From JBGPOS01 sp041488155 (GTDB lineage: Bacteria > Chloroflexota > Dehalococcoidia > Tepidiformales > Tepidiformaceae): a DNA stretch of 64,000 nt. The notes beneath the pieces were generated by a model. That model worked only from the letters and a program-made list of their open reading frames with translations. It was not told the origin of the DNA and searched no databases. Shown here piece after piece: positions 40,851 to 49,923 of the stretch; the stretch's first letter is position 1; every line of letters begins with the position of its first letter. The translations under genes and the position numbers were made by a program. The stretch lies in NCBI GenBank assembly GCA_041488155.1, contig JBGPOS010000010.1:1-64000 (forward strand). The letters are read 5' to 3'.

Positions 40851-42029
40851 CTACGCCCGCGGCAGTCCGAGGCCTCGAGTGGCGATGATGTTGCGCTGGA
40901 TCTCGCTGGTGCCGCCCTCGATTGTGTTGGCGATGGAGCGTAGATAGCCGTACTTGTAGCGCCCGTAGGCCGAGGCATCGACGCCCTCGGTCTTTGAGTC
41001 GAGCTGGCCGTGCATGCCGACCATCTTCAGGGCCGTGCGGGCGATGCGCTGGTTCAGCTCCGTGCCGTACATCTTGGCGACGCTTGCCTCGTGACCGGGC
41101 GCGACACCTTCCTTGGCCTGAATGGAGATGATCTTGAGGCTCATCTGGGTCGCCACGCCGGCTTCGACCATGCGGTCGACCAGTTCGTAGCGGAGTCCGG
41201 GGTCGTTCTTGAGCTTGCTCACGGGGCTGGTGCGGGCGAAGGCGATCATGTCCTCGACGCCCTGTCGAGCACCGACGGCGCCTCCGATGTTCGAACGTTC
41301 GAAGCTGAGCGTCGTCTGCGCGAGGTACCAGCCACGGTTCTCTTCGCCGATGATGTTGTCCTTTGGCACGCGTACGTCCTCGAAGAACACCTCGTTGAAC
41401 TCGTGTGTCATGGCCATGTTGATCAGAGGACGGACGGTGATGCCTGGCGACTTCATGTCAACGATGAAGTAGGTGATACCGCGATGCTTCGGCGCCTCGG
41501 GGTCGGTGCGGGCGAGGAGGATCATCCATTTCGCCATGTGTCCGCCTGAAGTCCAGATTTTCTGGCCGTTGACCACGTAGTCGTCGCCATCGCGGATGGC
41601 GCGGGTCTGGAGGCTGGCGAGGTCGCTTCCGGAGCCGGGTTCGCTGTAGCCCTGGCACCAGACGGTCATGCCATCGAGGATTTCGGGGAGGTACTTCTTC
41701 TTCTGGTCTTCGGTGCCATGGACGATGAGGGTGGGGCCGGCGAAACCGGTTGCGATGCCACCCGGGCGCGGAGTGCGGGATTCGGCCATCTCCCAGTTGA
41801 AGATGAACTGCTGCATGACGCTCATACCCGCGCCGCCGTATTCCTTCGGCCAGGCCGGGGCCACCCAGCTGCGGTCAGCGAGCTTCTTGACCCAGTCGCG
41901 CCACACGCCACCGCCGCCACCGAAGCCCCAACCTTCGCCACGGTTCAGATTCTTCGGGGCTTCGGTTTCGATGAAGGTGCGCACTTCCGTACGGAAGGCG
42001 GCTTCTTCGGGGGTATCGTGATAATTCAT
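40851..42029 (-). CDS. Acyl-CoA dehydrogenase
   Basis: A 392-residue flavoprotein. It has the YSEPGSGSDLASLQTRA and DDYVVNGQKIWTSG signatures of the middle domain and a C-terminal helical domain ending with SIANTIEGGTSEIQRNIIATRGLGLPR. The TEGVDA and GMHGQL features match the longer-chain or steroid-type dehydrogenases. The catalytic glutamate is likely in the EGGTSEIQ region, as in that group. ATG at 42029 follows GAGGGA. Confidence 0.94.
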   Translation of the reverse strand: MNYHDTPEEAAFRTEVRTFIETEAPKNLNRGEGWGFGGGGGVWRDWVKKLADRSWVAPAWPKEYGGAGMSVMQQFIFNWEMAESRTPRPGGIATGFAGPTLIVHGTEDQKKKYLPEILDGMTVWCQGYSEPGSGSDLASLQTRAIRDGDDYVVNGQKIWTSGGHMAKWMILLARTDPEAPKHRGITYFIVDMKSPGITVRPLINMAMTHEFNEVFFEDVRVPKDNIIGEENRGWYLAQTTLSFERSNIGGAVGARQGVEDMIAFARTSPVSKLKNDPGLRYELVDRMVEAGVATQMSLKIISIQAKEGVAPGHEASVAKMYGTELNQRIARTALKMVGMHGQLDSKTEGVDASAYGRYKYGYLRSIANTIEGGTSEIQRNIIATRGLGLPRA

Positions 42030-42108
42030 GGGGTCCCTCGTGAGCGGAGGTTCGAGTACCACCATTCTAGCCGCCGGGCCGTTACCCCGTCATGGCCGGC
42101 GGAAGCGG

Positions 42109-42744
42109 CTACTTCGGGTCCCGCCACATGAGCCAGATCTTCGGACCGCCGTTCGGCACCGTCATTTCTTCGGTGACCCGGAAGCCGTTGCGCTCGTAGA
42201 GGGGGAGGTTCCTCTCCTTCGAGCTTTCGAGGTAGGCGGGCGCGCCCTCGCGATCGCAACGCTCCAGGACGGGCCGCATGAGCTGGGTGCCGATGCCCTT
42301 TCCCTGGAGAGACGGCTCGGTCCCGAGCACCATCAGGTAGTAGTGGGGCGGGTGGGGGTGCTTCTTCTCGACCGCGCTGATCCCGCCCATGACGGCCGGC
42401 ACTCGCCTCAGCCCCGTCGTCTTGACGATCGACGGCATCAGCAGAAGCTGCTGGAGCAGTCCCAGCTTCCACTTCCCGGGGGGAGTCCAGAGCGCTGCGC
42501 CCTGCACCTCGTTCGTTGTGTAGCATTCGCCAAAGGGCATCGTCATGCGGGTGAGCGCGACCTTCATCGAGTGGCGGATGCGTTCGGCGCGGCGCTCATC
42601 CTGCTGTGCCATCCAGTTCGCGAAGGGGTCGTCGTCGAAGGCGCGCCCGAGCACGTCCGAGACGCGTTCCACGTCCGACGCTCCTATCTTGCGAACTTCG
42701 ACCTCGATCTGCGTCCCGGTCTTCGACTCCTCTACCTGAGCCAT
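42109..42744 (-). CDS. GNAT-family N-acetyltransferase
   Basis: A 211-residue protein. The acetyl-CoA loop is EPSLQGKGIGTQLMRPVL, followed by LESSKERNLPLYERNGF. The N-terminal half (AFDDDPFANWMAQ) is that of the puromycin-acetyltransferase-like branch. ATG at 42744 is preferred because GGAGGG lies six bases upstream; an ATG at 42780 would add 12 residues. The substrate is unknown. Confidence 0.88.
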   Translation of the reverse strand: MAQVEESKTGTQIEVEVRKIGASDVERVSDVLGRAFDDDPFANWMAQQDERRAERIRHSMKVALTRMTMPFGECYTTNEVQGAALWTPPGKWKLGLLQQLLLMPSIVKTTGLRRVPAVMGGISAVEKKHPHPPHYYLMVLGTEPSLQGKGIGTQLMRPVLERCDREGAPAYLESSKERNLPLYERNGFRVTEEMTVPNGGPKIWLMWRDPK

Positions 42745-42905
42745 GGTTCCCTCCAGCGTAGTTCCCTTGCTGGCCGACATGATACGAGCCTACGCAAGCC
42801 CCCGAGCCAAAGACCTTTCGCGGGTCGAACCCGAGGCCAGCGACAACACCTGTCGCAGCGAGGCATAGACTCGGCTGGCGTTCGAGCCAGACCGAGAGGG
42901 GGCAG

Positions 42906-43385
42906 ATGGTCACCTGGAGAGAATTCGCCGAGTTGTCGCCGGAGCTGGCGAGGCTGGGGAAGGAGCGCATCGAGAAGCACGGGCTTTGCCTGCTGGGCAC
43001 CATTCGAAAGGATGGAACTCCGCGGATCTCGCCGCTCGAGCCCGACTTCTTTGAGGGGGAGCTCTGTATCGGCGGGATGTGGCGTTCGATGAAGAATCTT
43101 GACCTTGTTCGCGATCCGCGCTGCCTGATCCACAGCGTGGTGGCGAACAAGGACGGCACGGATGGGGAGTTCAAGCTGCGCGGCCGGGCGATCGACGTGG
43201 TGGACGTCCCGACTCGCGGACGATTCGCCGACAAGGCATTCGCGGAGAGGGGCTGGCGGCCGCCGGAACCCTACCACCTCTTCACGGTCGACATCGAGAG
43301 CGTGGCCTTCATCCAGTTCAAGGCGAGCGGAATGCACCTCAGGCGTTGGCCGGGGCCAGATGGGTGGACGGTCCGGAAGCGTTAA
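42906..43385 (+). CDS. PPOX-family flavin-fold protein
   Basis: A 159-residue split-barrel protein: LCLLGTIRKDGTPRISPLEPDFFEGELCIGGMW, then KNLDLVRDPRCLIHSVVANK. It resembles pyridoxamine-phosphate-oxidase-like proteins that bind FMN or F420. It is preceded by GAGGGGGC and stands as a single gene upstream of the class V aminotransferase. No specific reaction can be assigned. Confidence 0.85.
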   Translation: MVTWREFAELSPELARLGKERIEKHGLCLLGTIRKDGTPRISPLEPDFFEGELCIGGMWRSMKNLDLVRDPRCLIHSVVANKDGTDGEFKLRGRAIDVVDVPTRGRFADKAFAERGWRPPEPYHLFTVDIESVAFIQFKASGMHLRRWPGPDGWTVRKR

Positions 43386-43432
43386 CCGGACCTTCCACGA
43401 CGCTCGCAGGGCGAGCAGCTACGATACGGTGC

Positions 43433-44614
43433 ATGTCAGCCATTCCCAGCTTCAATCCACCGACTCGTGTCCTCCTGGGGCCCGGACCCAGCGGCGCCCA
43501 TCCGCGGGTCACCCGAGCGATGGGCGCGCCCATCCTTGGGCACCTCGATCCCGTTTTCCTGGACATCATGGACGAATGCAACCAGATGCTTCGCGATGTC
43601 ATGCGGACGACGAATCGCATCACACTCGCGACGCCGGGAACTGGCACAAGCGGGATGGAAGCCGCTGTGATGAACCTGGTGGAGCCAGGCGATAAGGTCG
43701 TCTGCGGGATCTGTGGTTATTTCGGCGATCGGATCGCCCAGATGGCGGAGCGCGCCGGCGGAGTTGTGACCCGGGTCCAGTCGCCGTGGGGGTCTCCCAC
43801 CGACGCTGCGGGCGTGGAGGAGGCGGTCAAGGCCGCAGGAAACGTCAAACTCATCTCGATCGTCCACGCAGAGACCTCGACGGGGGCACTGACGCCGGTC
43901 GAGCCGTTCGTGGCAATCGCTCGCCGGGCCGGTGCGCTGCTTCTGGTGGATTGCGTCACTTCGCTGGGCGGGGTGCCCGTTGACGTGGACGGGTGGGGCG
44001 CCGACGCCGTCTACTCAGGCACGCAGAAATGCCTCTCCGCACCCCCGGGGATGGCCCCGTTGACGCTCTCTCCGGCAGCCTGGGACGCGGTCAAGGCACG
44101 AGAGGTGCCGTGCAACTCGTGGTACCTCGACCTCTCGCTCCTGGAAGCGTACTGGGACGAGCGCCGGGCCTATCACCACACGGCGCCGATCTCGATGGTC
44201 TATGCGCTCCACCAGGCGCTCGCACTCGTCCTTGATGAAGGCCTCGAAAGGCGGTGGGCGCGGCACGAACGGAACGGCCGGGCGCTCCAACTCGGCCTCG
44301 AAGCGATGGGGCTCGCGCTGCACGCGGACCCCGGTTACCGCCTGCCGGTGCTCACGACGGTCCGCATCCCGGCGGGAATCGATGACGTGACCGTGCGCAA
44401 AGGGCTTCTCGCTCGCCACAGCATCGAAATCGGGGGAGGGCTCGGCGACCTCCGCGGCAAGGTCTGGCGAGTCGGCCTGATGGGCGAATCCTCGACGCCA
44501 GGCAACGTGCTGCTTTTCCTCTCGGCGCTTGGTCGCCTGCTTCGCGCGGACGGCTTCTCTGCCGACATCCGGGCGGGACTCGATGCCGCGGCGGCACGCC
44601 TGGAACAGCCATAG
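43433..44614 (+). CDS. Class V aminotransferase (alanine-glyoxylate / serine-pyruvate type)
   Basis: A 393-residue PLP enzyme. It begins RVLLGPGPSGAHPRV and has GTGTSGMEAAVMNL, HAETSTG and SGTQKCLSAPPG, where Lys199 binds PLP. It matches alanine-glyoxylate and purine-catabolism aminotransferases such as PucG-like proteins. ATG at 43433 is used because the conserved start then falls at residue 12. It removes glyoxylate or makes glycine; the exact amino donor is unknown. Confidence 0.92.
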   Translation: MSAIPSFNPPTRVLLGPGPSGAHPRVTRAMGAPILGHLDPVFLDIMDECNQMLRDVMRTTNRITLATPGTGTSGMEAAVMNLVEPGDKVVCGICGYFGDRIAQMAERAGGVVTRVQSPWGSPTDAAGVEEAVKAAGNVKLISIVHAETSTGALTPVEPFVAIARRAGALLLVDCVTSLGGVPVDVDGWGADAVYSGTQKCLSAPPGMAPLTLSPAAWDAVKAREVPCNSWYLDLSLLEAYWDERRAYHHTAPISMVYALHQALALVLDEGLERRWARHERNGRALQLGLEAMGLALHADPGYRLPVLTTVRIPAGIDDVTVRKGLLARHSIEIGGGLGDLRGKVWRVGLMGESSTPGNVLLFLSALGRLLRADGFSADIRAGLDAAAARLEQP

Positions 44615-44615
44615 G

Positions 44616-45860
44616 ATGGCCTGGTTGGCAACCAGAGGGTTCGCGGGACTTGCTTTAGGGGCAGCCTGCCTGGCGCTGTCGGCCTGTAGTTCGGGCGACG
44701 ACTCGAGTCCTGCGTCCAGTCCGACGGCGGCGGCGAACTCCGGCAGCCCAACGGCTACGCCGATCGTGGTTGGGTTCGAGGCTGCTTTCCCGCGGCTGCC
44801 GAAGCTCGACCGGCCGACGGCGATGGTCGAAGTGCCGGGCAGAAGGATGCTGGTCACCCTCCAGGACGGCCGGATCGTTTCATTCGCGAACGACCCGGCT
44901 GCGGCGGACCTGACCACCGCCCTTGACCAGCGTGCGAAGACCTCTCGCGATGACAACGAAGAAGGGCTGCTGGGCCTCGCGCTGGACCCCGATTTCGGCC
45001 GCAACGGTTTCCTCTACGTCTACTACAGCGTGAAGCCTGGGGAACGCCGCACCGTCCTCGCCCGCCTGAAAACGTCGGGAAGTGGAACCAGCCTGGCCGT
45101 CGACGCGGCCTCGGAGCTCATTCTCCTGACGGTCCCCGAGCCGTTCGGGAACCATAAGGGAGGCGAGGTCGTCTTTGGTCCAGACGGAATGCTCTACCTC
45201 GGACTGGGCGATGGCGGCTCGGGGGGTGATCCGCAGGGCAATGGCCAGGACCTCAAGAAGAACCTGCTTGCGAGCATCATCCGGATAGACGTGCGCGGGG
45301 CGACCGCCGAACGCCCCTATGCCATCCCGCCCGACAACCCGTTTGCGACTCTGTCGGACGGCTCGAAGCGAGAGACCTGGGCGTATGGACTGCGCAATCC
45401 GTGGCGCTTCAGTTTCGACCGACAGACCGGGCAGCTCTGGGCGGGCGACGTCGGACAGGGAGCACGCGAGGAGATCGACATCATCGAGAAGGGCAAGAAC
45501 TACGGCTGGAACGTGATGGAGGGGTTCAGTTGCTTCAAGCCGCAGAAGGACTGTCCCCGCGATGGTCTGGAGCTCCCCGTGCTCGACTACGACCACAGCG
45601 ACGGCAACTGTTCCGTGACCGGTGGCTACGTCTACCGCGGGTCAGCGGCGCCGTCTGTCAAAGGCGCCTACATCTACGGAGACTTCTGCACGGGCGCGGT
45701 GTGGGCCATCCCGTCGACAGCCACGGCGGGGCAGCGGCCCGAGCCTCGTACGATCCTGAAGAAGGGTCCGCAGATTTCGTCTTTCGCCGAAGACGTAGCG
45801 GGTGAGATTTATCTGTTGGGGTTCGACGGGAAGATCTACCGGCTGGCCCAGGGGCAGTAG
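44616..45860 (+). CDS. PQQ-type sugar dehydrogenase, lipoprotein
   Basis: A 414-residue exported protein of the glucose/sorbosone dehydrogenase beta-propeller family. The signal peptide ends in the lipobox LSAC near residue 24, followed by a Ser/Thr/Ala-rich linker. The propeller shows EEGLLGLALDPDFGRNGFLYVYYS, GLGDGGSGGDPQGNGQD and LRNPWRFSFD. It should be anchored outside the membrane and oxidise sugars or related alcohols. An earlier in-frame ATG at 44583, inside the previous gene, would lengthen the signal peptide. Confidence 0.9.
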   Translation: MAWLATRGFAGLALGAACLALSACSSGDDSSPASSPTAAANSGSPTATPIVVGFEAAFPRLPKLDRPTAMVEVPGRRMLVTLQDGRIVSFANDPAAADLTTALDQRAKTSRDDNEEGLLGLALDPDFGRNGFLYVYYSVKPGERRTVLARLKTSGSGTSLAVDAASELILLTVPEPFGNHKGGEVVFGPDGMLYLGLGDGGSGGDPQGNGQDLKKNLLASIIRIDVRGATAERPYAIPPDNPFATLSDGSKRETWAYGLRNPWRFSFDRQTGQLWAGDVGQGAREEIDIIEKGKNYGWNVMEGFSCFKPQKDCPRDGLELPVLDYDHSDGNCSVTGGYVYRGSAAPSVKGAYIYGDFCTGAVWAIPSTATAGQRPEPRTILKKGPQISSFAEDVAGEIYLLGFDGKIYRLAQGQ

Positions 45861-45864
45861 TTGC

Positions 45865-47136
45865 CTACGGCTTCGATGCCGGGCGCCCAATACCCAGGTA
45901 GCGCACACCGGCGGCTTCCACGGCGTCACGGTCGAGTGCATTTCGCGCGTCGAGGAGCACGGGGGCGATCGTCCGCCAATCGAGGTCGCGGTAGGCCTCG
46001 TGGGCGGCGTGCACCACCAGCACGTCGTAGCCGGTCAACGGCTCGGGAGCGGGTTCGAAACCCAGTGCGCGGATCTCGGTTTCGGTCAGCAAAGGATCGT
46101 GGCCCCGAACGATGGCGCCGCGGGCCAGGAACTCGCGGAGCAGGTCGACAGCGTTCGTGTGCGACGTCACAGCGACATCTGGCCGGAAGGTCAGTCCGAG
46201 GATCAAGACTCGGGCGCCACTAAGGCCGCCAAGCATCTCTTCGACGCGCCCAACGGCGTAGCCGGGCATCGCGTCGTTGACCTTGCGGCCGAGCGAAGAG
46301 AGGCGGCTCGGGCCCGCGCCCTGTTCGAGGAAGCGGGGGTAGACGGGGATGCAATGACCCCCGACCCCGGTCCCGGGTTGGTGGATGTGGCAGTACGACT
46401 GACTGTTGGCGGCGCTGATCACTTCGGTGATGTCGACACCGTGAGCGTCGGCGACCTGCGCCAGTTCGTTGGCGAAAGCGATGTTCAGGTCGCGGTAAGC
46501 GCCTTCGGCGAGCTTGCTCAACTCGGCGGCCTCGGCGTTGGCGAGGACGATCACCTCGGCCCCGAGAACGTCCCGATAGAACGCCGCGGCCCGGGGACCG
46601 CCTTCGGGATCGACGCCGCCGACGACTTTCGGGTACTTTGTCAGGTCTTCGAGGACCCGACCCATGAGCAGCCGCTCGGGGCTGAAGGCAACGGAGAAGT
46701 CCTCCCCGAGCTTGAGGCCATGCGCCTCCAGCCGAGGGGCCAGCTCGCGACGCGTCGTCCCGACGGGGAGGGTGGTGTCGAAGATGCAGAGAGTGCCCGG
46801 CTTGAGTCCCCGGGATACGTCGTCGCAGGCGGCGAAGAGCGATCGCAGGTCGGCTTTGCCGGAGGAATCGACGTCGACGGCGACCGCGAAGAGGACCACG
46901 TCGGAGGCCGCAACCGCCGAAGAGGTGTCTCGGGTGGCCTTCAGGCGCCCGTCCCCAGCAACCCGAACGAGGAGCTCCCCAAGCCCGGCTTCGTCGGGGA
47001 TGGGGTTCTCTCCGCGGTTGACGAGCTCTACTAGTGCCTCATCGATGTCGCAGCCCACGACGCGGTGCCCGGCGGAAGCGACCCTGGCCGCGATCGGGAG
47101 ACCAATTCGTCCGATGCCTACGACCGCTACGTTCAT
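45865..47136 (-). CDS. UDP-sugar 6-dehydrogenase (WbpA-like)
   Basis: A 423-residue NAD-dependent nucleotide-sugar dehydrogenase. The Rossmann start is VAVVGIGRIGLPIA and the catalytic cysteine is Cys262 in GVGGHCIP. It oxidises C6 of a UDP-sugar to the acid. Its neighbours in order match WbpD, WbpE and WbpB of Pseudomonas O-antigen synthesis, so UDP-GlcNAc to UDP-GlcNAcA is the likely step. Its ATG overlaps the stop of the WbpB-like gene. Confidence 0.9.
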   Translation of the reverse strand: MNVAVVGIGRIGLPIAARVASAGHRVVGCDIDEALVELVNRGENPIPDEAGLGELLVRVAGDGRLKATRDTSSAVAASDVVLFAVAVDVDSSGKADLRSLFAACDDVSRGLKPGTLCIFDTTLPVGTTRRELAPRLEAHGLKLGEDFSVAFSPERLLMGRVLEDLTKYPKVVGGVDPEGGPRAAAFYRDVLGAEVIVLANAEAAELSKLAEGAYRDLNIAFANELAQVADAHGVDITEVISAANSQSYCHIHQPGTGVGGHCIPVYPRFLEQGAGPSRLSSLGRKVNDAMPGYAVGRVEEMLGGLSGARVLILGLTFRPDVAVTSHTNAVDLLREFLARGAIVRGHDPLLTETEIRALGFEPAPEPLTGYDVLVVHAAHEAYRDLDWRTIAPVLLDARNALDRDAVEAAGVRYLGIGRPASKP

Positions 47137-48146
47137 GGGCGGGCGGAGATGTCGCCAACGAACACCGGAGTCTCCGAATCGGCGGAGCGCACGAGGGCCT
47201 CTGCCACGGCGAGCGCGGCCATGCCATCATGGGCGCTCACGGGGGCCGGTCCGCCGGCCATGACGGCGTCCCGGAACGCTTCGAGCTCGACCCGAAGGGG
47301 CTCCCGATAGGCGATCGGGTAGCGCGTCATCGGGCCCTCCGTCACACTGGCGATGGCGCCCTCGCGCTCGGCAGCGGCGAAGTTCTCGTAGAAGTCCAGT
47401 GTCTGCTCGGCGTAGTCAGCGACGAACATCCCCTTTTCGCAAAGCACCGTGAGGGTGCGTTCTTTGGTGGGCGTAAGCCAGTTGATATCGAGGAGGCCGA
47501 GGGCTCCCCCGCGAAAATGCAGCATCCCGGCGAAGAGGTCTTCGTTGTCGGTATTGATGTGACGACGGGCTTCGGCGTAGACACGCTCGACCTCGTCGTC
47601 AAGCAGGTAGCGCATGATGTCGATGTCGTGGGGGGCGAGGTCGTGGATGACGCCGACGTCGCGGATACGATGAGGAAATGGGCCGACTCGCCTCGCTCGA
47701 AGCTGGAGCACCCGTCCACCCTGCCCCGCCAGGAGCCGCTGTTTCAACTCCCGGATGGCTGGGTTGAACCTTTCGATGTGGCCTACGGTGAGGAGCACGC
47801 CGCGCGCCTGAGCAGCAGCGGCGATTCGCTTCGCGGACTCCATGGTTGCCGCGATCGGCTTTTCCACCAACAGGTGCGCGCCGTTGGCAATAACCTTCAG
47901 AGCCACCTGTTCGTGGAGGCCAGTCGGCACGACCACCGAGACCAGTTGGGGATGGGTCTCCGCCAGCAACCGTTCGACATCCGGGAAGCCGGGAAGCGAA
48001 CGGCCGGACGTCACCTTCGCAACGCGCGCCGGATCGGGGTCGGCGACGCCGATCAGTTCGACGCCCGCAAGGTCGCCGAGCACGCGGGCGTGGTTCGCGC
48101 CCATTGAGCCGAGCCCGACCACGGCGGCGCGGATCGTTGCGCTCAT
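47133..48146 (-). CDS. Gfo/Idh/MocA-family oxidoreductase (WbpB-like)
   Basis: A 337-residue NAD-dependent enzyme. It has AAVVGLGSMGANHARVL at the N-terminus and the catalytic EKPIAATM segment near 100, then VGHIERFNPAI. Beside the WbpA- and WbpE-like genes it probably oxidises C3 of UDP-GlcNAcA to the 3-keto form that the aminotransferase uses. ATG at 48146 is chosen; the longer open frame lacks similarity. Confidence 0.9.
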   Translation of the reverse strand: MSATIRAAVVGLGSMGANHARVLGDLAGVELIGVADPDPARVAKVTSGRSLPGFPDVERLLAETHPQLVSVVVPTGLHEQVALKVIANGAHLLVEKPIAATMESAKRIAAAAQARGVLLTVGHIERFNPAIRELKQRLLAGQGGRVLQLRARRVGPFPHRIRDVGVIHDLAPHDIDIMRYLLDDEVERVYAEARRHINTDNEDLFAGMLHFRGGALGLLDINWLTPTKERTLTVLCEKGMFVADYAEQTLDFYENFAAAEREGAIASVTEGPMTRYPIAYREPLRVELEAFRDAVMAGGPAPVSAHDGMAALAVAEALVRSADSETPVFVGDISARP

Positions 48147-48195
48147 CGCTTCGAGCGTAGCCCCATTCCTGTGAACGCAAAAGGCAACTTCGGCC

Positions 48196-49293
48196 TCAAG
48201 ATCGAGCCAGGCGGTTGATTGAGGCAGCGATGTATTCGATGTCTTCCGGTTCGAGCATCGGGTGGACAGGTAGCGAGAGCACGGCCCGCGCGGCCGCTTC
48301 TGCGACGGGGAAGCTCCCTTCCGAGTACCCGAGTTGGGCCATGACGGGCTGCAAGTGGATTGGGATGGGGTAGTGCACGGCCGTTCCGATGCCCGCCTCC
48401 TGTAGCCGGGCCTGCAGGCCGTCGCGGTCGCCCGGCACCCGCACGCTAAACTGGTGGAACACGTGGCGATCACCCGCGCGCACGCGGGGCGTCTCGACGC
48501 TGCGAATCAGCCGGGAGAGGGCTTCCGCGTGGCGGATGCGGGCTTCGTTCCACTCTTCGAGGTGGCCAAGCTGAACGAGGCCGATCGCCGCGTTCAGGTC
48601 TTGCATTCGCCAGTTGAGGCCAAAGACTGTGTGGCGATAGCGCTCGGCCTGGCCGTGGCTGCGGATCATGCGGCAGCGCTCGGCCACTGCGTCGTCGTCG
48701 GTGGTGATCATGCCGCCTTCGCCGGTGGTCATGTTCTTCGAAGGGTAGAAGCTGAAACAACCGGTACCGAAGGCCCCCGTGCGACGGCCGCCATGCTCGG
48801 CGCCGTGGGCCTGGGCTGCATCTTCGATGAGGGCGAGGTCGAACTCTTCGCACAGCTCCTGGAGGTCGAGGACGCGCGCCGGGTGTCCGTACAGGTGCAC
48901 CGGCATAACTGCCTTCGTCCGTTCGGTGAGAGCACCCTCGACCTGATCAGGGTCGAGGTTGAAGTCGAACGGTTCGACGTCGACGAACACGGGCGTGGCC
49001 CCACAGGCCATGATGCTGGTGGCCGTGGCGATGAAACTGAAGGGCGAGGTGATCACCTCGTCGCCCGGTCCCACGCCATGGGCCTGCAGTGCGACGATCA
49101 GCGCGGCCGTGCCGCTGTTGACGCCGATCGCGTGCTTTGTCCCGATGTAGGCAGCGAAGGCGGTCTCGAACGCCTCGGTGCGAGGCCCCTGGGCGAGCTG
49201 GCCGCTATCGAGGACTTCGATGACCGCCCGCTTTTCTTCTTCGCCAAACACTGGCTTTGCGATCGAGATGAACGGCCGCCTGGCGGTGGTCAT
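48196..49293 (-). CDS. DegT/DnrJ/EryC1/StrS sugar aminotransferase (WbpE-like)
   Basis: A 365-residue PLP-dependent sugar aminotransferase. It has NSGTAALIVALQA, EDAAQAHGAEHGGR and SFYPSKNMTTGEGG, where Lys186 binds PLP. It should aminate the 3-keto-uronic acid made by the upstream pathway enzymes. A 49-base gap separates it from the WbpB-like gene. Confidence 0.92.
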   Translation of the reverse strand: MTTARRPFISIAKPVFGEEEKRAVIEVLDSGQLAQGPRTEAFETAFAAYIGTKHAIGVNSGTAALIVALQAHGVGPGDEVITSPFSFIATATSIMACGATPVFVDVEPFDFNLDPDQVEGALTERTKAVMPVHLYGHPARVLDLQELCEEFDLALIEDAAQAHGAEHGGRRTGAFGTGCFSFYPSKNMTTGEGGMITTDDDAVAERCRMIRSHGQAERYRHTVFGLNWRMQDLNAAIGLVQLGHLEEWNEARIRHAEALSRLIRSVETPRVRAGDRHVFHQFSVRVPGDRDGLQARLQEAGIGTAVHYPIPIHLQPVMAQLGYSEGSFPVAEAAARAVLSLPVHPMLEPEDIEYIAASINRLARS

Positions 49294-49323
49294 GGCATGG
49301 GTCCTTTCCGCTCGACCGCGGTG

Positions 49324-49923
49324 TTAGCGGGATCGCTCCAGATCGAGGGTAGCAAGGCCGCCGGTTTCGCGCCGGTAGGCCCGCCCGCAGAACCCACAGC
49401 GCAGCTCCTCATCGAGCCGGTGCGCGCATTCACAGACCCATCCGGCCTGGCGTGCGGGGTTGCCCCCGACGAGCGCGTGGTCGAGCACGTCCTTCGTCAC
49501 GACCGAACCGGCTGCCACCAGCGCCCACCGCCCAATGGTCAGCCCGGGGAGCACGACGGAGTGCGACCCGATGGCGGCGCCGTATTTCACGAGCGTGCGG
49601 CCGACTTCCCAGTCAGCTTCGCCCTTGAGCGAGCCGTCGGGGTTGATGGCGCGTGGATAGCGGTCGTTCGTGAAGACCACCTCGGGCCCAACGAAGACGC
49701 CGTCTTCGAGGGTGGTGCCGTGGTAGACGCAGGAGTAGTTCTGGATCTTGCAGTTCGCGCCGATTTTGACGTGGGCGTCGATGTAGGCGCCCTTGCCAAT
49801 GACGCAACCGGCCCCAACGGCGGCGCCTTCGCGGATCTGCGCCTGGTGCCAGATGCTGGCGCCGAGGCCGATAGTGGCAGAGGGGGAGACCTCCGCGGTG
49901 GGGTGGACGCGGAACCCGGTCAT
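49324..49923 (-). CDS. Hexapeptide-repeat N-acetyltransferase (WbpD-like)
   Basis: A 199-residue left-handed beta-helix acetyltransferase. Hexapeptide turns are clear from residue 6 to 145 (VHPTAEVSPSATIGLGASI, IGSHSVVLPGLTIG), and it has the IQNYSCVYHG and FTNDRYPR segments of WbpD. It would add the 3-acetamido group. An unusual C-terminal tail holds CECAH and CGFCG, a likely zinc ribbon. Its start overlaps the dehydratase stop. Confidence 0.9.
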   Translation of the reverse strand: MTGFRVHPTAEVSPSATIGLGASIWHQAQIREGAAVGAGCVIGKGAYIDAHVKIGANCKIQNYSCVYHGTTLEDGVFVGPEVVFTNDRYPRAINPDGSLKGEADWEVGRTLVKYGAAIGSHSVVLPGLTIGRWALVAAGSVVTKDVLDHALVGGNPARQAGWVCECAHRLDEELRCGFCGRAYRRETGGLATLDLERSR

